Assembly (NCBI GenBank): GCA_002049455.2
Contig: KV918762.1
Coordinates: 558,001-622,000 of the forward strand
Direction of reading: 5' to 3'
Length of the DNA stretch: 64,000 nucleotides
DNA from: Porphyra umbilicalis
Taxonomy: Eukaryota > Rhodophyta > Bangiophyceae > Bangiales > Bangiaceae
The notes below the pieces were generated by a model. The model was not told where the DNA came from and did not search any database. It was given only the letters and a program-made list of their open reading frames with translations. The position numbers and the translations under genes are program-made. Shown here in pieces: positions 1-11,028 of the stretch. The stretch's first letter is position 1. Each line of letters starts with the position of its first letter.

Positions 1-880
1 GAGAGAACTCCCGGACGGCCGGCGGGAGCTGCCGATGGCCGCACCACCGCTGTCGTCGGGGTCACCACCGCGGCGGCCGCACACGCCCGACACACCCTCC
101 GCGCGCGCGTCCGTGCGCGACCGCCCGCGACCAACACAGCCGTCGCGCGGTCGGCCGCCGCGCCGACAAGGCGACCAGCCCGACCCACCCCCCCGCGCGC
201 GCGTGTGGGTGTCCCCGCCGGCGGCCGCACCGCCCGTCGCGCGCGGTATGGCATGGTTCGAGGCGCCGCCGCCCCCGCGCCGACGCGGCGGCAGCGTTGA
301 CGGCGGCCCCGCTCGTTGCGGTGCCCCCCCACTATTCGCCCCTGCCACTGTCTGACGGGGGACGAGCTCCGCCGCCGTTGCGAGTGGGGAAGGGCGCCGG
401 CAGCGCCACCGCCGCCTCCCTTGCCGCGGCTGCCGCCGCTGTCGCGCCCGCCATCGCCGCGACTGCGACGGGTGGTGGCTGCGACGGCGGCGGCGACGGC
501 GGCGGGCTGAGGTCCATGGCCCGGTCGTCACCGCTGCCGCCGCTAGCGGGCGTGCGCACCGCCGCCGACGCGCCGGCGGCGGACGGCGGCGCGGAGTTTG
601 ACGTCGGCCTACCTGCGGCAGCGGCGGCGGCGCCCAACTGCCGCGGCCGTGGCGACCGGGACGGGTGCGACAGCAGGCCGGCGGCGGTGTGAACGTCTGG
701 AGGTGCGGGGATATTCGTCTGCTTGTCGCTGGGGGGGGGAGGCGCGGCGGTGACGGCGGCGGCGTGGGCGGCGGCGGCGGCGGTGCTTGTTGGCGGTGGC
801 TTGTTTGCCGAGGATGCGCGGCCGCGCGAGGGGGGTGGTTCGCGTGGGCTGGTCGTCGGCGGCTGCTTCGCACGTTATAA
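1..880. other. GC-rich low-complexity DNA, no gene seen
   Basis: Very GC-rich sequence made of Gly/Ala/Arg/Pro-coding triplets. Several frames are open on both strands only because stop codons are rare at this composition. No frame shows a varied, domain-like protein. Confidence 0.6.
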
Positions 881-1620
881 ACAAGTCCAGGGTATTTCCG
901 CGAACGCGTTTTCAGTCCAGTGGATCATGTATTTTTGTCTGACACTGTTCAATCCAGTGGGTTGCGACCCTGCGCTCCTCTGCTGCCTATAACAGTTCTG
1001 CATCTGTTCTTGCAAAAAAAGGAACGCTGCGTACCTCCTACAGCACCCTTTCCCGATGTTGTTCTCTTTTTCTTTGGAGACTGTACGGTCTGGTCACCTC
1101 CGCGTTACCCGCTTCCATCTGGTCCAAGAAGGAGGAGCATGCGGCACGACGGGGGCGAAGTCGACCAAAACAACACTTTTTCAGAGAGAATCCTTTCTGG
1201 TGATTTGAAGGATCCTGGGAACGGAAATGCAGGTGGCTAAGTGTACAAAGGCCTCCTTCCTACTTTTCTCACTTTTCTAGCCCCTCCAAGTTCACAGCGG
1301 CCAGATATGCCGCTACCTCCCAACGATGCTCTGTCTGTCTGCTGGCCAACTTTCTGTGTGCATTGGCTTTTATACATCCCATACACTCAATCGATGCTGA
1401 AAAGCCACATCAGGACGGTCGTAGGATGCCCACGTCACGTAGCGTCCTTTCCGCCAACCGAGCCACCTCATAATCGTGTGCATGAGTCGCCTGCGGAGGC
1501 GGATTGCTGCCGAAGCACCCTAGGCCCTCCCTGAAAGTTCCATAAGATCCCCGCACACTTGTAGCCGTGGCGCATGAACAGTTATCGGTGGATGTATTAC
1601 TGACGTACTAGACCGACGCC
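881..1620. other. Intergenic, AT-richer than its flanks
   Basis: No gene is recognised. It contains AGTCCAGTGGATCA at 914-927, whose exact reverse complement lies at 3934-3947 beyond the GC array; other short CACTGGA-type words occur near both sites. Confidence 0.5.
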
Positions 1621-3225
1621 GGCCGCTACCGCCGCCGCCGGCTCCCGCAGCCAGCCACCGTGAACAGCCGCCCCACCCACACCCAAAGCCCCCACACCGT
1701 CCACCCTCCACACCCGCCACGTGCCACCCACCACTCGCCATGGAATGCCCATCCACACGCAGACCGCACAGACGCCGGGGTCGCTACCACCAACCGCCCG
1801 CAGGGGCGGCGACCAGCGGCGGGGGCGGTCGTCAGCGGCGGCGGCGGCGCCAGCGGCGGAGGCCGCGGCCAAGGGCGGGGTCGGCGCCACCGGCGCAGGC
1901 GACGCCAGCAGGGGGGACGGCCGCCAGGGGCCAGGGCAGCACCAGCGGCCGGGGCTGCGGCAGCGGCTGGGGCGGTGCCGCCAGGGGGGGAGGTGGCCAG
2001 CGTCGGGGGCGGCGGCGGGCAGCGGCGGCGCCAGCCGGCGGCCTAAGCAGCTGCAGCGACGGCGGCGGCACCAGCGGCGGGTACCGCGGCCAGGGGCGGG
2101 GGCGGCGGCTGCGGTGGGGGTGGCGCCAGCAGGTGGGGCGCGCGCCAAAGACCAGGGCGGCGCTAGCGGTGGCGGCGGCGCCAGCGGCGGAGGCTGCGGC
2201 CTGGGGTGCGGGCGGCGGCCAGCGGCGGCGGCGGCGGCGGGCGGCGGCGGAACCAGCCAGGGGCGGCAGCGGCATTAGTTAGGGGCGGTGGCGGCAGCGA
2301 CCGGGCGTGGCTGCGGCAGCGGCCAGGGACGGGAGAACCAGCGCCCGAGAGGAGCGGCGGCAGCTGCCGGGGGCGGCAGCAGCGGCCGGGGGCGGCGGCA
2401 GCCGCCGGGAGCGGCGACAGCGCTCGGGGGCGGCGGCGGCAGCCGCCGGGGGCGGCGGTGGCAGCAGCTGGTGGCGGCGTCGGCAGCCGTCGGGGGCGGC
2501 AGCGGCAGCCGCCGGGGGCGGCGGCGCCAGCCGCCGGGGAAAGCGGCGCCAGCGGCCGAGGGCGGCGGAGGCGGCGGCCGGGGGCGGCAGCAGGGGCCAG
2601 GGGCGGCGCCAGCCGCCGTGAGCGGCGGCAGCATCCGGGGGCGGCGGCGGCAGCGGCCGGGGGCGGCATCGGCGGCCGCCGGGGGCGGTGGCGGCAGCGG
2701 ACGGGGACGACGGCGGCAGCCGCCGGGGGCGGCTGCAACTGGGAACGGCGGCGGCCGCCGCGGGCGGCAGTGGCGGCAGCCGAGGTCGGAGATGGTGGCG
2801 GTCGAAGGCGGTGGCGGCAGCGGCTCGCAGCTGCGGCGGAGGCAGCTGGGAGCGGCGGTGCCGGCGGCCGTCGTCGGGGGCGGCGGCAGGCTGGGGCGGT
2901 GGCGGCAGGGGGCGGCGTGAGCGGCGGTAGCAGTTCGTGGTGGTGGTGGCGGCAGGCACGGGCGACGGCGGCAGATGACGGCGGCGGCGGCAAGACCGGG
3001 CGCCGGTGGCAGCGGGCCGTTGCGACGGCGGCGGCGGCTGGTGGCGGCGGCGGTGGCAGCCGGGGGCGGCGACGGCGGCAGGCAAGGGCGGCCGCGCCGC
3101 GGGGGCGGCTGCAGCGAGGGGCGGCCGCGCCGCGGGGGCGGCGGCAGCCAGGGGCGGCGACAGCGGGGGACGGCAGCAGTGCGGGAAGGAGGCGACCGCT
3201 GCGGGGGGGGGAGTAGCGCGGTGTA
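1621..3225. repeat. GGC/GCC-rich minisatellite
   Basis: Degenerate tandem units of roughly 30-33 bp built from GGCGGCGGCAGC and CCGGGGGCGGC blocks. Because the units are near multiples of three, long open frames exist on both strands (for example about 336 codons plus and 395 codons minus), encoding only Gly/Arg/Ala or Pro/Ala/Arg. I regard these as shadows of the repeat. Confidence 0.8.
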
Positions 3226-4552
3226 GCGACAGCCGTCGGTGGCAGCCATCCATGCGCCGCGGGTAGCTCCCATACAGCGGGGGCGGCCGGCATGATGCCC
3301 AGCTGGTGGGACGTGTGACGGGGAAATGTGATTCCAGCACAGTGAATGATGTGATGACGCCCAGCTCGCAGGAACGTTGTAACGATCTGTTCTCTGGCCT
3401 CTGGTTGTCATTCCCATGTGCTGAACTTTCCGTCCGGCAGTGCATTTGAATCCCGACGGCATTCCATCCGGGGAGGGCCGACGGCTGCTTTATGGGACCC
3501 CCTCCGGTCGTGCGTACTGAGGCAACTTGATTGCGATTTTTTTTGAACTACAGCGCTCTGGGGCGTTGCAAACGGCCGACACGACGAGTTTCCCTTACAC
3601 AATCGACGGGGTGCCCTTCTGCATGAGATATGTAAAAAAAATACTACATGTATCGACTTGCAGCGCTCTGCGTCGTTTGCCATTTTGCCTTAGCACTGTA
3701 TTTAGAAGTATTTCTTTATCGATTAAGATACATTGGTTGGTCGTTAGGCTAGTGGGGGCGGAAGCTCTCCGAGCTGTCTTCTTGTCGTGACAGAGCCGTG
3801 ACAAGCCGTGACCGATTCTCACCTGGACGGAGACATGAAGTCGGCCCTTGTCACGAGCCTGGCTTTAGTGAGCACTGCGCTGGACTAAGCAGTGTAAGCG
3901 ATCTACCGAATACATTGGTCAGGATGCGGCATGTGATCCACTGGACTAAAGTCTGTCTCACTCTATTGGTCCTCTGACAACCGCACTTTTTTTTGGAAAG
4001 ACCAGGACTCCGCCGCTACGACCGCAAATGACAAGCAGTCTTCACACAAGGGATAGAGACCCCCCAAACCTTTTTACTGCAAGAAATGGTACGCATTCTT
4101 CTGTAGGAAGCCCTTCAACGGCAGACCAATGTCGAAAAGATACGGCTCAGACGCATCGTTTTCATGACTTTCGGCACACCGCGATTTGCGACCTCTTCCT
4201 TATTTAATCCTGGTACTTGATTCAGATTGTCTGCAGAGGTTTCCAGAGGTCTGTCTGTTTTTTTGCATCCAAATCAATCCTGCACACAGCTTTGAACGAT
4301 CCTTAGAATTATCGTACATCGATTGAAGGATCTGTAGGAGGGAGTCCCTCGAAATCTTCCACAGATGCTCCGGATGTGATGCCGGGATCGTCGTGAGATT
4401 GGCGCACGTTGTTTCTTCCGGAAATTACTTGGAACTCTCTCAGGGCGACTTCAGTCATTTTCTTTGGGATGATCGTACACAATGTTCTGGGATCAGAAGC
4501 GGACTGCTTCGTGGATATTCCGTGGGATCAAACGAAGAACGTGACAGCAGAG
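3226..4552. other. Intergenic, nothing recognised
   Basis: Moderate-GC unique sequence with short T runs. No ORF with a convincing protein and no RNA gene seen. Confidence 0.5.
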
Positions 4553-4554
4553 TA

Positions 4555-4953
4555 TTGCTGATCCCCGAGTTTTGTCCTGGGGGACTGAGACAGAGACTGA
4601 CTGTGAATAACAGCACTCTATTGGTCTAAAACGACAGTAAGAGGGCAACAAAGCCAAAAGAATGCCCGCATTCGGTGCCAGGACCGTGCATCCAGCAGAA
4701 CTCACTGTTTGTTGCCGCATGATCCGATTTTCTTGGCACGGAGCAAGCTGCCCATGCGAGATCTTGAGATTTTCTACTGTCTCCTTGCCAGAAGTGCAGA
4801 AAAAAAGAAGAGCTGATGTCGATTTCCAGGCTGGATGGGCACATGTAAGCAATCAGGAGCACCAAGTCAGTCCCAGGGGCGCATCTGATTGGTGGATAGA
4901 GTTGGTCCGCAAGTCAGTCTCTGTCCACCAGGACGAAGTTCGGGGATCAGCAA
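4555..4953. mobile_element. TA-flanked MITE with TTGCTG termini
   Basis: A 399-bp element flanked by TA on both sides (4553-4554 and 4954-4955). The left end starts TTGCTGATCCCCGAG and its reverse complement forms the right end (TTCGGGGATCAGCAA). The inverted repeat continues inwards about 45 bp to roughly 4602 and 4911 with one 7-8 bp gap. TA duplication suggests a Tc1/mariner-type non-autonomous element. No coding content. Confidence 0.65.
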
Positions 4954-4955
4954 TA

Positions 4956-5367
4956 CCATTGGGATGATATGTGAGATCTTCCGTCGGTCGTTTCTGAGGG
5001 CGACACTCGTCCCAGTTCTGGGATTTTTCGTCACACGGACGTGTAAGACGCTGCATGGACGGTTCGCGAGCTCAAGCATGCTGCTAGCTTCTGGACTGAG
5101 TAGATTTTAACGAATCAGAACCTCGTGTGCATCGAGCACACGCGGCAGGGCGGGTTTACTCTCTTGCCATGCCACACCTCGGATGATGTACGCGGGGACG
5201 TTTTCTGTCAAGGGCTGCTCGTACTGGGTACAGAAGCGCGATTCCAATCGTTCCTGGACTGGTCTCATCCGAATCGAGTCTGCTTGGGTCTCCCCGCTTC
5301 GTCATAGCTCCCTATTGAGTGAATTGGAAGCTCAGGTTGCTGCCCTCTTTCTGGCCCCCAACCGGCA
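4956..5367. other. Intergenic before the transposase remnant
   Basis: No gene is recognised. It may include the 5' part of the transposon whose coding remnant begins near 5368, but no CACTA-like terminus was found. Confidence 0.4.
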
Positions 5368-8176
5368 ATGAAGCGTCGCAGGCGGGGGCCTCGAGGCTCC
5401 GCCTACTTCGATCTTGCCGATGGAGACCTCATGCATATTCAGTCGCAGCAGGCCACCTCTACGACAGGTTCGAGAACAGTGCCTATGGAGGAGTCTGGAA
5501 GTAGCGGTGTGACGCAAAACCTGGGCCTGCTGTCAGGAAGGCCGACACCAGCACCCGCTCTAGAGGACCACCAAGATGTAGTCACGTCTTCAGAATCTGA
5601 GCCTGATGGATGCCCCTCTGACGATACAGACATCTCCAGTGAGGAGGATCGACCAGTCGGGCAATTTGCGTCTCGCCGGGAGTTTCTCTGCTTTGGGTAC
5701 CTCTTTAATCGAGCGCGTGTCACGCTGCGGCAGTACAGCATTATGCAAGAGGCAGAGAACTCATTCAGCCCCAAAGAGAAGCGGCCATCGAGATGGCGCT
5801 TACAACAGTTGCGCAAGCAAATGCTGAACACCGCTATACCTCTGAGACGGGAAGTGACCACGCGGCAGTTACCCGTTGGCAAAGGGAAGGCTCTTCGCAA
5901 ACTGCCGGACGTTACTGTGTCTTACATTCCCTTATCCGTGCACATCAAGAGGGACTTTGGGGACCCAGTCACAGCAGCTCTGTTCCACAGCGAAGGGGAT
6001 GCGCGCGCAGGGACCGTTGAGCGCCCAACAGAGTTTTTTGTGAAACAGTAGCTGCGAGGGACCCGGCTCGGTTCAATTACAAGAACGGATTTTTCCGAGA
6101 CGGATACACGTACGGCATTAGGTGTATTGCCTCTGTCTTTTTGGATGGCAGCACAACGCTCCCGGCCCGATTGGAAAGCACAGCGATTGCATCCGATGGA
6201 GACGTCTCGATCTCAGAGGCGTCGTATGCTCCACCAAGCGCCCTCAGAGTTGGGGACTTACTAGGGCTGTTTGATGTCATGCATGGGATTGCGCCTCCTG
6301 ATCAGTGGGCTTCGTGCTTTAAAGATGCTCGCCGGTGCACGCTACGATTCACGACGTCAGGCGGTGTGTTTATCAATGCGGTGCGCAGCTTTACCGAGCG
6401 CGAAAGGGATTCTTGGACGCTGTTGACAGCAGAAAAGCCGATCGAGCTGACACAAGTTGCAGAGCAAAACGAAGACGAGCTGCCAGAGAGAGGCCCACAC
6501 ACTCTGTACGTGTCATTGTACTCGGATGAGTTTAGCGTGTAAAAGCGACGCCGTGGAAGCTTAGAGGGCTACTATGGAGCGTACACGTCTCTGAGCTTGC
6601 ATGATCGTGCGTTCTCCGTTCGGCCACTCTTTACTTACCACCTGGGGCAAACCCTAAAGCTCTCTTGAAGCGTGTCGTTGAGGACATGCTCCAAATGAGC
6701 AAGGAAGGTGTTCCCGTGTATGACGCGCACTCAAAAGAAAACTTCGTGGTTCGGGTTTTCTTGTGCCTGGGCGTGTTTGATTTTCCTATGGCGGCCAAGT
6801 TCTCAAACTCTGTAGGAGCTCCAGGAACTGAGCATTGCAACAGGTGCGACATTGTCCATCCGAAGACTAAGAGCGAGAGGAGGGATCGCGCGATAAGCAG
6901 CACATTTTCCTTTGATGTCAAAGACACAAAATACTCAAGAGTGCTAGAGCGAACAGCTGCCATCATGTCTTTCCTGAAGAGCTCTACGCAGTTGTCTGCA
7001 GAAGCTATTAAAGACGCACTTCTGCTCAATGGAGTTACGGACAGGTCAGGTGGCCTGACGATGCGACTGACTGAGGCCCGGGTTCCTGGGACGTTTGACA
7101 TACGCGAACTTGTCATTGTTGCACCATCTCACCTTTTGTACTACAACATTGCATCCAACCTCCTGATGAAAGCGTACGAGGCACTCTCTGTCGGGCAGCG
7201 TGACAAATTCGTTTCAGAAATGAGCCGCAGTTCGAAACATGTTCCAACACACACGATCCTATCGTCCTTTGAGCCTGAAAAAATGGGTGGCACGACTCTT
7301 TCTATGTCCGACTACGCAGTGCTGCTGACCGTGGGTCCCACGGTCCTGGAGTACAGTGTGCACACCCAAAGTACTTCTGCACATGCGGTTGATACTCTTA
7401 CCGCTCTGAAGGCCCTACGACATTTCGCTACTGCTCTGTTTTATAGGCCTACTCTGTGCTCTGACGGAGAGCATGCCATGAGGGAACGGCAAACAGTCGT
7501 TGAGGTCCAACGTCTCGGCGAGAGTCTAATGATTGAGTTGCGTCGTCTGCTACCGTTCATCGGCATGGGGGAGCGGCCTGCCGTTCATCGCCTTTTGGAG
7601 TTGCTGTATCGTACTCTACCGTTGGTGCAGCTCGGCTCATCAATATGCGAGCTCATCTTTGAGAACTTCCATCAGATGGCGAAGCGCGAGATCGGCCGGA
7701 GCAACCATCGGAACCCTGCGGAATATTCCATGCAAAGGTGGAGAGACACAGAGCAGTACTCGAGGGCACTGTCCATGCCTGATGAGTACGGCGTTCCGAC
7801 ATCGTGGCTGCTTGGCCTCGGCGGTATTCCATTGAAGGCCGTCTCTTTTCACAGGCTCGCTCCGCAGAGGCGGTTGGCATCCGCCACTGGAGAAAAGTTG
7901 TGCGGCAGGGAAGCCTTGAGCATGGTTGTGAGTTCGACGGAAGACTTCTGGCGGGATCACACACCCAACGCGCCCGTCAAGTTCTGGAGGAAAGCCAGGC
8001 ACCCGCAGCGATCATTTTTCATTCGAGAGGGGTCGACAGTGTCTGTGCTCCAAGAAGAAGAGGCATGTGACGTGTTGAACGACCCCAGCTCGACAGGAGG
8101 GCAGAGAGTACAATTTCTTCGCATGCGAGCGATTGGCACAATTGCGAAAGAGCTGTACCTTGAATGTGAATGGTGA
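5368..8176 (+). pseudogene. Decayed CMC/TNP2-like DNA transposase
   Basis: Three plus-strand ORFs (5368-6051, 6141-6542, 6665-8176) read as one broken transposase of about 930 residues. The middle holds the block typical of TNP2/CMC-type transposases: LYSDEF, an EGYYGAYTSL segment, then a PPGANPKALL motif, a G-V-x-V-Y-D-A motif, a D-F-P motif and a C-x2-C pair (CNRCD). An acidic Ser-rich N-terminus (about residues 40-90) precedes it and a long helical C-terminal region follows. The coding line changes frame near the T run at about 6033-6038, meets a TAA at 6540-6542 that the downstream matching block continues past in the same frame, and changes frame again near 6630-6645. It is therefore a DNA-transposon fossil. 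The superfamily (CACTA, Plavaka/KDZ or Chapaev) is not settled from motifs alone. Confidence 0.65.
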
Positions 8177-8865
8177 ACAGCCCCTGCGTCAGCCTTATCC
8201 ATCGTTGGGAAACCTACGGTAGTCAAACTCGACGCTACGTTCGGCGTGGAACTTTTGCAAGCTGAGCGCGTACTGCAGTCTGCTTTTGTTCTCCCTTGCG
8301 AAGCGGATCAGGTAGAGTTCACAAAGAAGTCGGGCTTCCACTTTAAGAGCGGCTGAGTGATGCTGCATGAGTTTTGTGAGGAGCACGGAGACGGTAGCCC
8401 AGAAAAGGCTGTTATTTCACGACGTTTTAGAGACCTATCGTGCTGATACGGTCGCAAGAGACAAGCAGAGAAGTTTCGTAGGGAGAGTTGTTCACATTTT
8501 CAGTTAAGATTCAAAGCCAAAAGAGAAGTATCTTTTCGCCACTTTTGCCAGTCGTCGATCGCAACCACTACTTTTTCTCTCTCTTGGAAGGTACCTCACT
8601 TTTCGTACAGACCTGTGCCGACGCCATGGCTTGTATGATCTATTGCAAGCCATGCCAGATCCCTGTGCACGATGGCGCGGGAGTTTCTGTCCGCGACGCT
8701 TGTGCGTGCAGCGCCCCGTTGATCGACGGAACAAAGAAATCAAAGGAAAGGCATTACATGATGAAGGCGCCCCAGTGAGCATCACGACACCCTCACGCAA
8801 CTCACATACAGACAGAGAAGTACGAAGCCCACAGAATGCAAGAACGTTGTCGACTTAGTCACCAC
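8177..8865. other. Spacer between convergent transposase and JmjC genes
   Basis: AT-richer sequence between two convergent coding regions. No gene recognised; it probably holds both 3' flanks. Confidence 0.45.
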
Positions 8866-9375
8866 TTATGTCCCCAACCGTTTCAGCTCCTCCACTGGCG
8901 AGTACACGCGGCCATTGGATTGCCGCTCCACCACCAAAGGAGCGTGACATCCAACGAGGTGCCGCTCCTTCCCGCTGGCCTGCTCGGGCCGGTAGTGCAG
9001 ATCGTCGTTCTTGGTCGGCGCGCACCGCCAGCAGCAGATCGGCACACTCGGCCCAGCTCCGTCGCCTAGCTGGTCAATGCATGCCGGGCACACGACCAAA
9101 GACATCCAGATGACAGTTCCGCAATGCGGGCACGCCGCACCGTCCACAGAGTTGTCTGTCATGACTCCATCTTTCTCGTTGTGGAGCACCAACCCGTGAC
9201 CGGCTCGTTTGATCGCGTTATCGGTAACAAACTGCTGCACAGCGTGGGGTGCCACTTGCGAGTCCACGAAGACTGCGTTTTCTCCCTTCCAGGCTGGACG
9301 CGACTCGGTTCTCATGTACGCAAGGATACAGTCCAGATACTCGGTCAAGAAGGAGGTCATGACTCGGAGGTCCCG
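8866..9375 (-). CDS. Zn-finger-like tail in frame with the JmjC ORF
   Basis: In the same minus-strand frame as the JmjC ORF and directly after its TGA, reading stays open for about 168 more codons. The segment has paired cysteines (ACPHC, VVCPAC, CCWRC) followed by a histidine-containing stretch, recalling the C5HC2-type zinc finger that follows JmjC in KDM5-like demethylases. The best ATG lies at 9358-9360. Either this is the natural C-terminus of the JmjC protein cut off by one in-frame TGA, or a separate small ORF; the first is favoured because frame and domain order both agree. Confidence 0.5.
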   Translation of the reverse strand, partial: RDLRVMTSFLTEYLDCILAYMRTESRPAWKGENAVFVDSQVAPHAVQQFVTDNAIKRAGHGLVLHNEKDGVMTDNSVDGAACPHCGTVIWMSLVVCPACIDQLGDGAGPSVPICCWRCAPTKNDDLHYRPEQASGKERHLVGCHAPLVVERQSNGRVYSPVEELKRLGT

Positions 9376-10314
9376 TCAAAACTCTGCTGGGTCGCACGCC
9401 TCATAGGATTTCGCACCGCCAAACCACCACTTTCCAGCAGCCAGTTTCAGGGCGCTCAGTATGAGCAGATTCTCGAAAGGAATAAGCATCCCTATCTTTC
9501 CCCGCCAGCGTGCCTCATGTTCAATAGCGTGCGCAAGCCAGCCAGGGCACGCAAGGCGCACTGCAGACGCCACGTTCGTTCCCGCTTTGAATCCGCTGTG
9601 CAGAACGCCGTAGCCCGTCACGACGAAGTCGCCAACTTCCATTTTGTGGAAGCCGACGCGAACGCCGTGCGCAAGGAACAACGACGCAGGCCACAAGACT
9701 GCCTTCTCCGCTAGAAACGTCCACACGTCTCCTCCTGCAGCTACCAGAATGAAAGGGTCCATATGTTCACTTATGACGCGTACCATTTTTGGAACCTCAG
9801 ACCTGGCAACAAAAAACCAGAACTTGTTCGCCCCGGACTGCAGGTAGGAAGTCGACTGCAGCAGATTGTCCTCTACATGCCAACTTAAGTGAGAGCCAAC
9901 GCTTCCCACGTAGAGAAAGCTAGTGTTTATGCCTTCGTATGTGGCACAGGCACCAAGCATGCTGTGGTGGTTCAGAGTACGAGGGTTCTGCAATCGCTCA
10001 CTCAGCGGAAAGGGCGCCGGTTTGACTCTACAGGCTCGATCGCCGAGGCTCCTGCCACACCCATCTTCGTTGGCTGGAGTCATGTCGGAGACGTAGCACA
10101 CCTCTATTGGCTTGGGCTTTCCAGGACCAAGGGCTCTGGTCTCGCGCCCACCTGCAGTCACACCTCGCGTCCAGGTGACCCTCGAATCATGGACGTTCTG
10201 AAGGAACTGAGAAACACCGAAGTCCTTGTACCTGGTGCGAAGAGCAGTTATGCTCTCGCGCATCCTCTTCCTGACCTCAGCACTCGATAGCATCATCTCC
10301 CTTTCCGGCGGCAT
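9376..10314 (-). CDS. JmjC-domain dioxygenase
   Basis: A predicted Fe(II)/2-oxoglutarate dioxygenase of the JmjC family, which typically removes methyl groups from histone lysines. Visible features: the Fe-binding H-x-E as HVED after SHLSW, the second histidine in VLHSGF, a lysine in NKFWF suited to 2-oxoglutarate, and the closing pattern G-x-N-V-A-S-A-V then PGWL, as in KDM4/KDM5-type JmjC domains (Y-H-S-G-F...N-x-A-E-A-V). I chose the ATG at 10312-10314 (MPPEREMM) because the upstream extension to 10581 runs into low-complexity repeat sequence. The ORF ends with TGA at 9376-9378, then continues open in the same frame into a Cys-rich tail. It is convergent with the decayed transposase at 5.4-8.2 kb. 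It could be a host demethylase, a transposon-carried gene or a recent pseudogene. Confidence 0.7.
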   Translation of the reverse strand: MPPEREMMLSSAEVRKRMRESITALRTRYKDFGVSQFLQNVHDSRVTWTRGVTAGGRETRALGPGKPKPIEVCYVSDMTPANEDGCGRSLGDRACRVKPAPFPLSERLQNPRTLNHHSMLGACATYEGINTSFLYVGSVGSHLSWHVEDNLLQSTSYLQSGANKFWFFVARSEVPKMVRVISEHMDPFILVAAGGDVWTFLAEKAVLWPASLFLAHGVRVGFHKMEVGDFVVTGYGVLHSGFKAGTNVASAVRLACPGWLAHAIEHEARWRGKIGMLIPFENLLILSALKLAAGKWWFGGAKSYEACDPAEF

Positions 10315-10612
10315 TTGATCTCGTAGCCCGTCGCAATTCACACCAGGATGCGCCTGCGTGCTACCTGTGACAACACGCTCAGCCCATCCCACCCAGTTGG
10401 GGAAAGGGCGAGCCAAACCGTGTCGCCGGGTAGTCCTGTCGGGGAATACCCGCCCCGGAAGGAAACCCCGAAGAACACACACGCACGGCGTCGACCGGGG
10501 GAAGGCGCCCCGAGCGACAAACACGAGTTGTGTGACCGGAAGTTTACTTGCCCGCGTCGAAGGCCTCGAGGCGACACTCACGCCTCACCCTCTTATCCCA
10601 TCCATTCCCCTC

Positions 10613-10717
10613 GGACCCTCGGAAAACCCTCCTCAGACACCCTTAAAGGACCCTCGGAAAACCCTCCCCAGACCCCCTCAAAGGACCCTCGGAAAACCCT
10701 CCTCAGACCCCCTCAAA
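10613..10717. repeat. 35-bp tandem repeat, three units
   Basis: Three successive near-identical units built on GGACCCTCGGAAAACCCTCC. They sit between the JmjC gene and the next locus. No function is inferred. Confidence 0.75.
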
Positions 10718-11028
10718 GAACCAACGAAGTGCCCTCTCCTCAGGGCCCCCTGGGCCCATAACCCGAAGGACGGCCGAAGCTTCGAATACCGCCTTGAGTA
10801 AAGGCGGGGGGGAGGGTGCTACGTGACACCCTCGCGGCGCCCCGGGGTCAGGGGCGCAAAGTAACATAAGTCGAAAATCAAAGTTGGGTTTACACAAAAT
10901 TAGGCCCTTAAGTAGGGGCCCGCTCGGGGGGGTTACGAATCCCAGGGAAGTATTGGGATTGCGGTTGTGGTTGGTGAGCCACGAGCTGGTCACAAGTGGG
11001 TCGCCAACGGAAGAATTTGAAATATGCG
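10718..11028. other. Intergenic, nothing recognised
   Basis: GC-rich sequence after the 35-bp repeat. No gene or regulatory element recognised. Confidence 0.4.

Noticed and set aside
2163-3462. Overlapping 376-395-codon minus ORFs and a 336-codon plus ORF
   Set aside because: Pure Gly/Ala/Arg/Pro translation of a GGC-type minisatellite, open in most frames; no sign of a gene.
10358-10801. Plus-strand ORFs of 137-147 codons
   Set aside because: They run through the 35-bp repeat and antisense to the JmjC 5' region; composition is repeat-driven.
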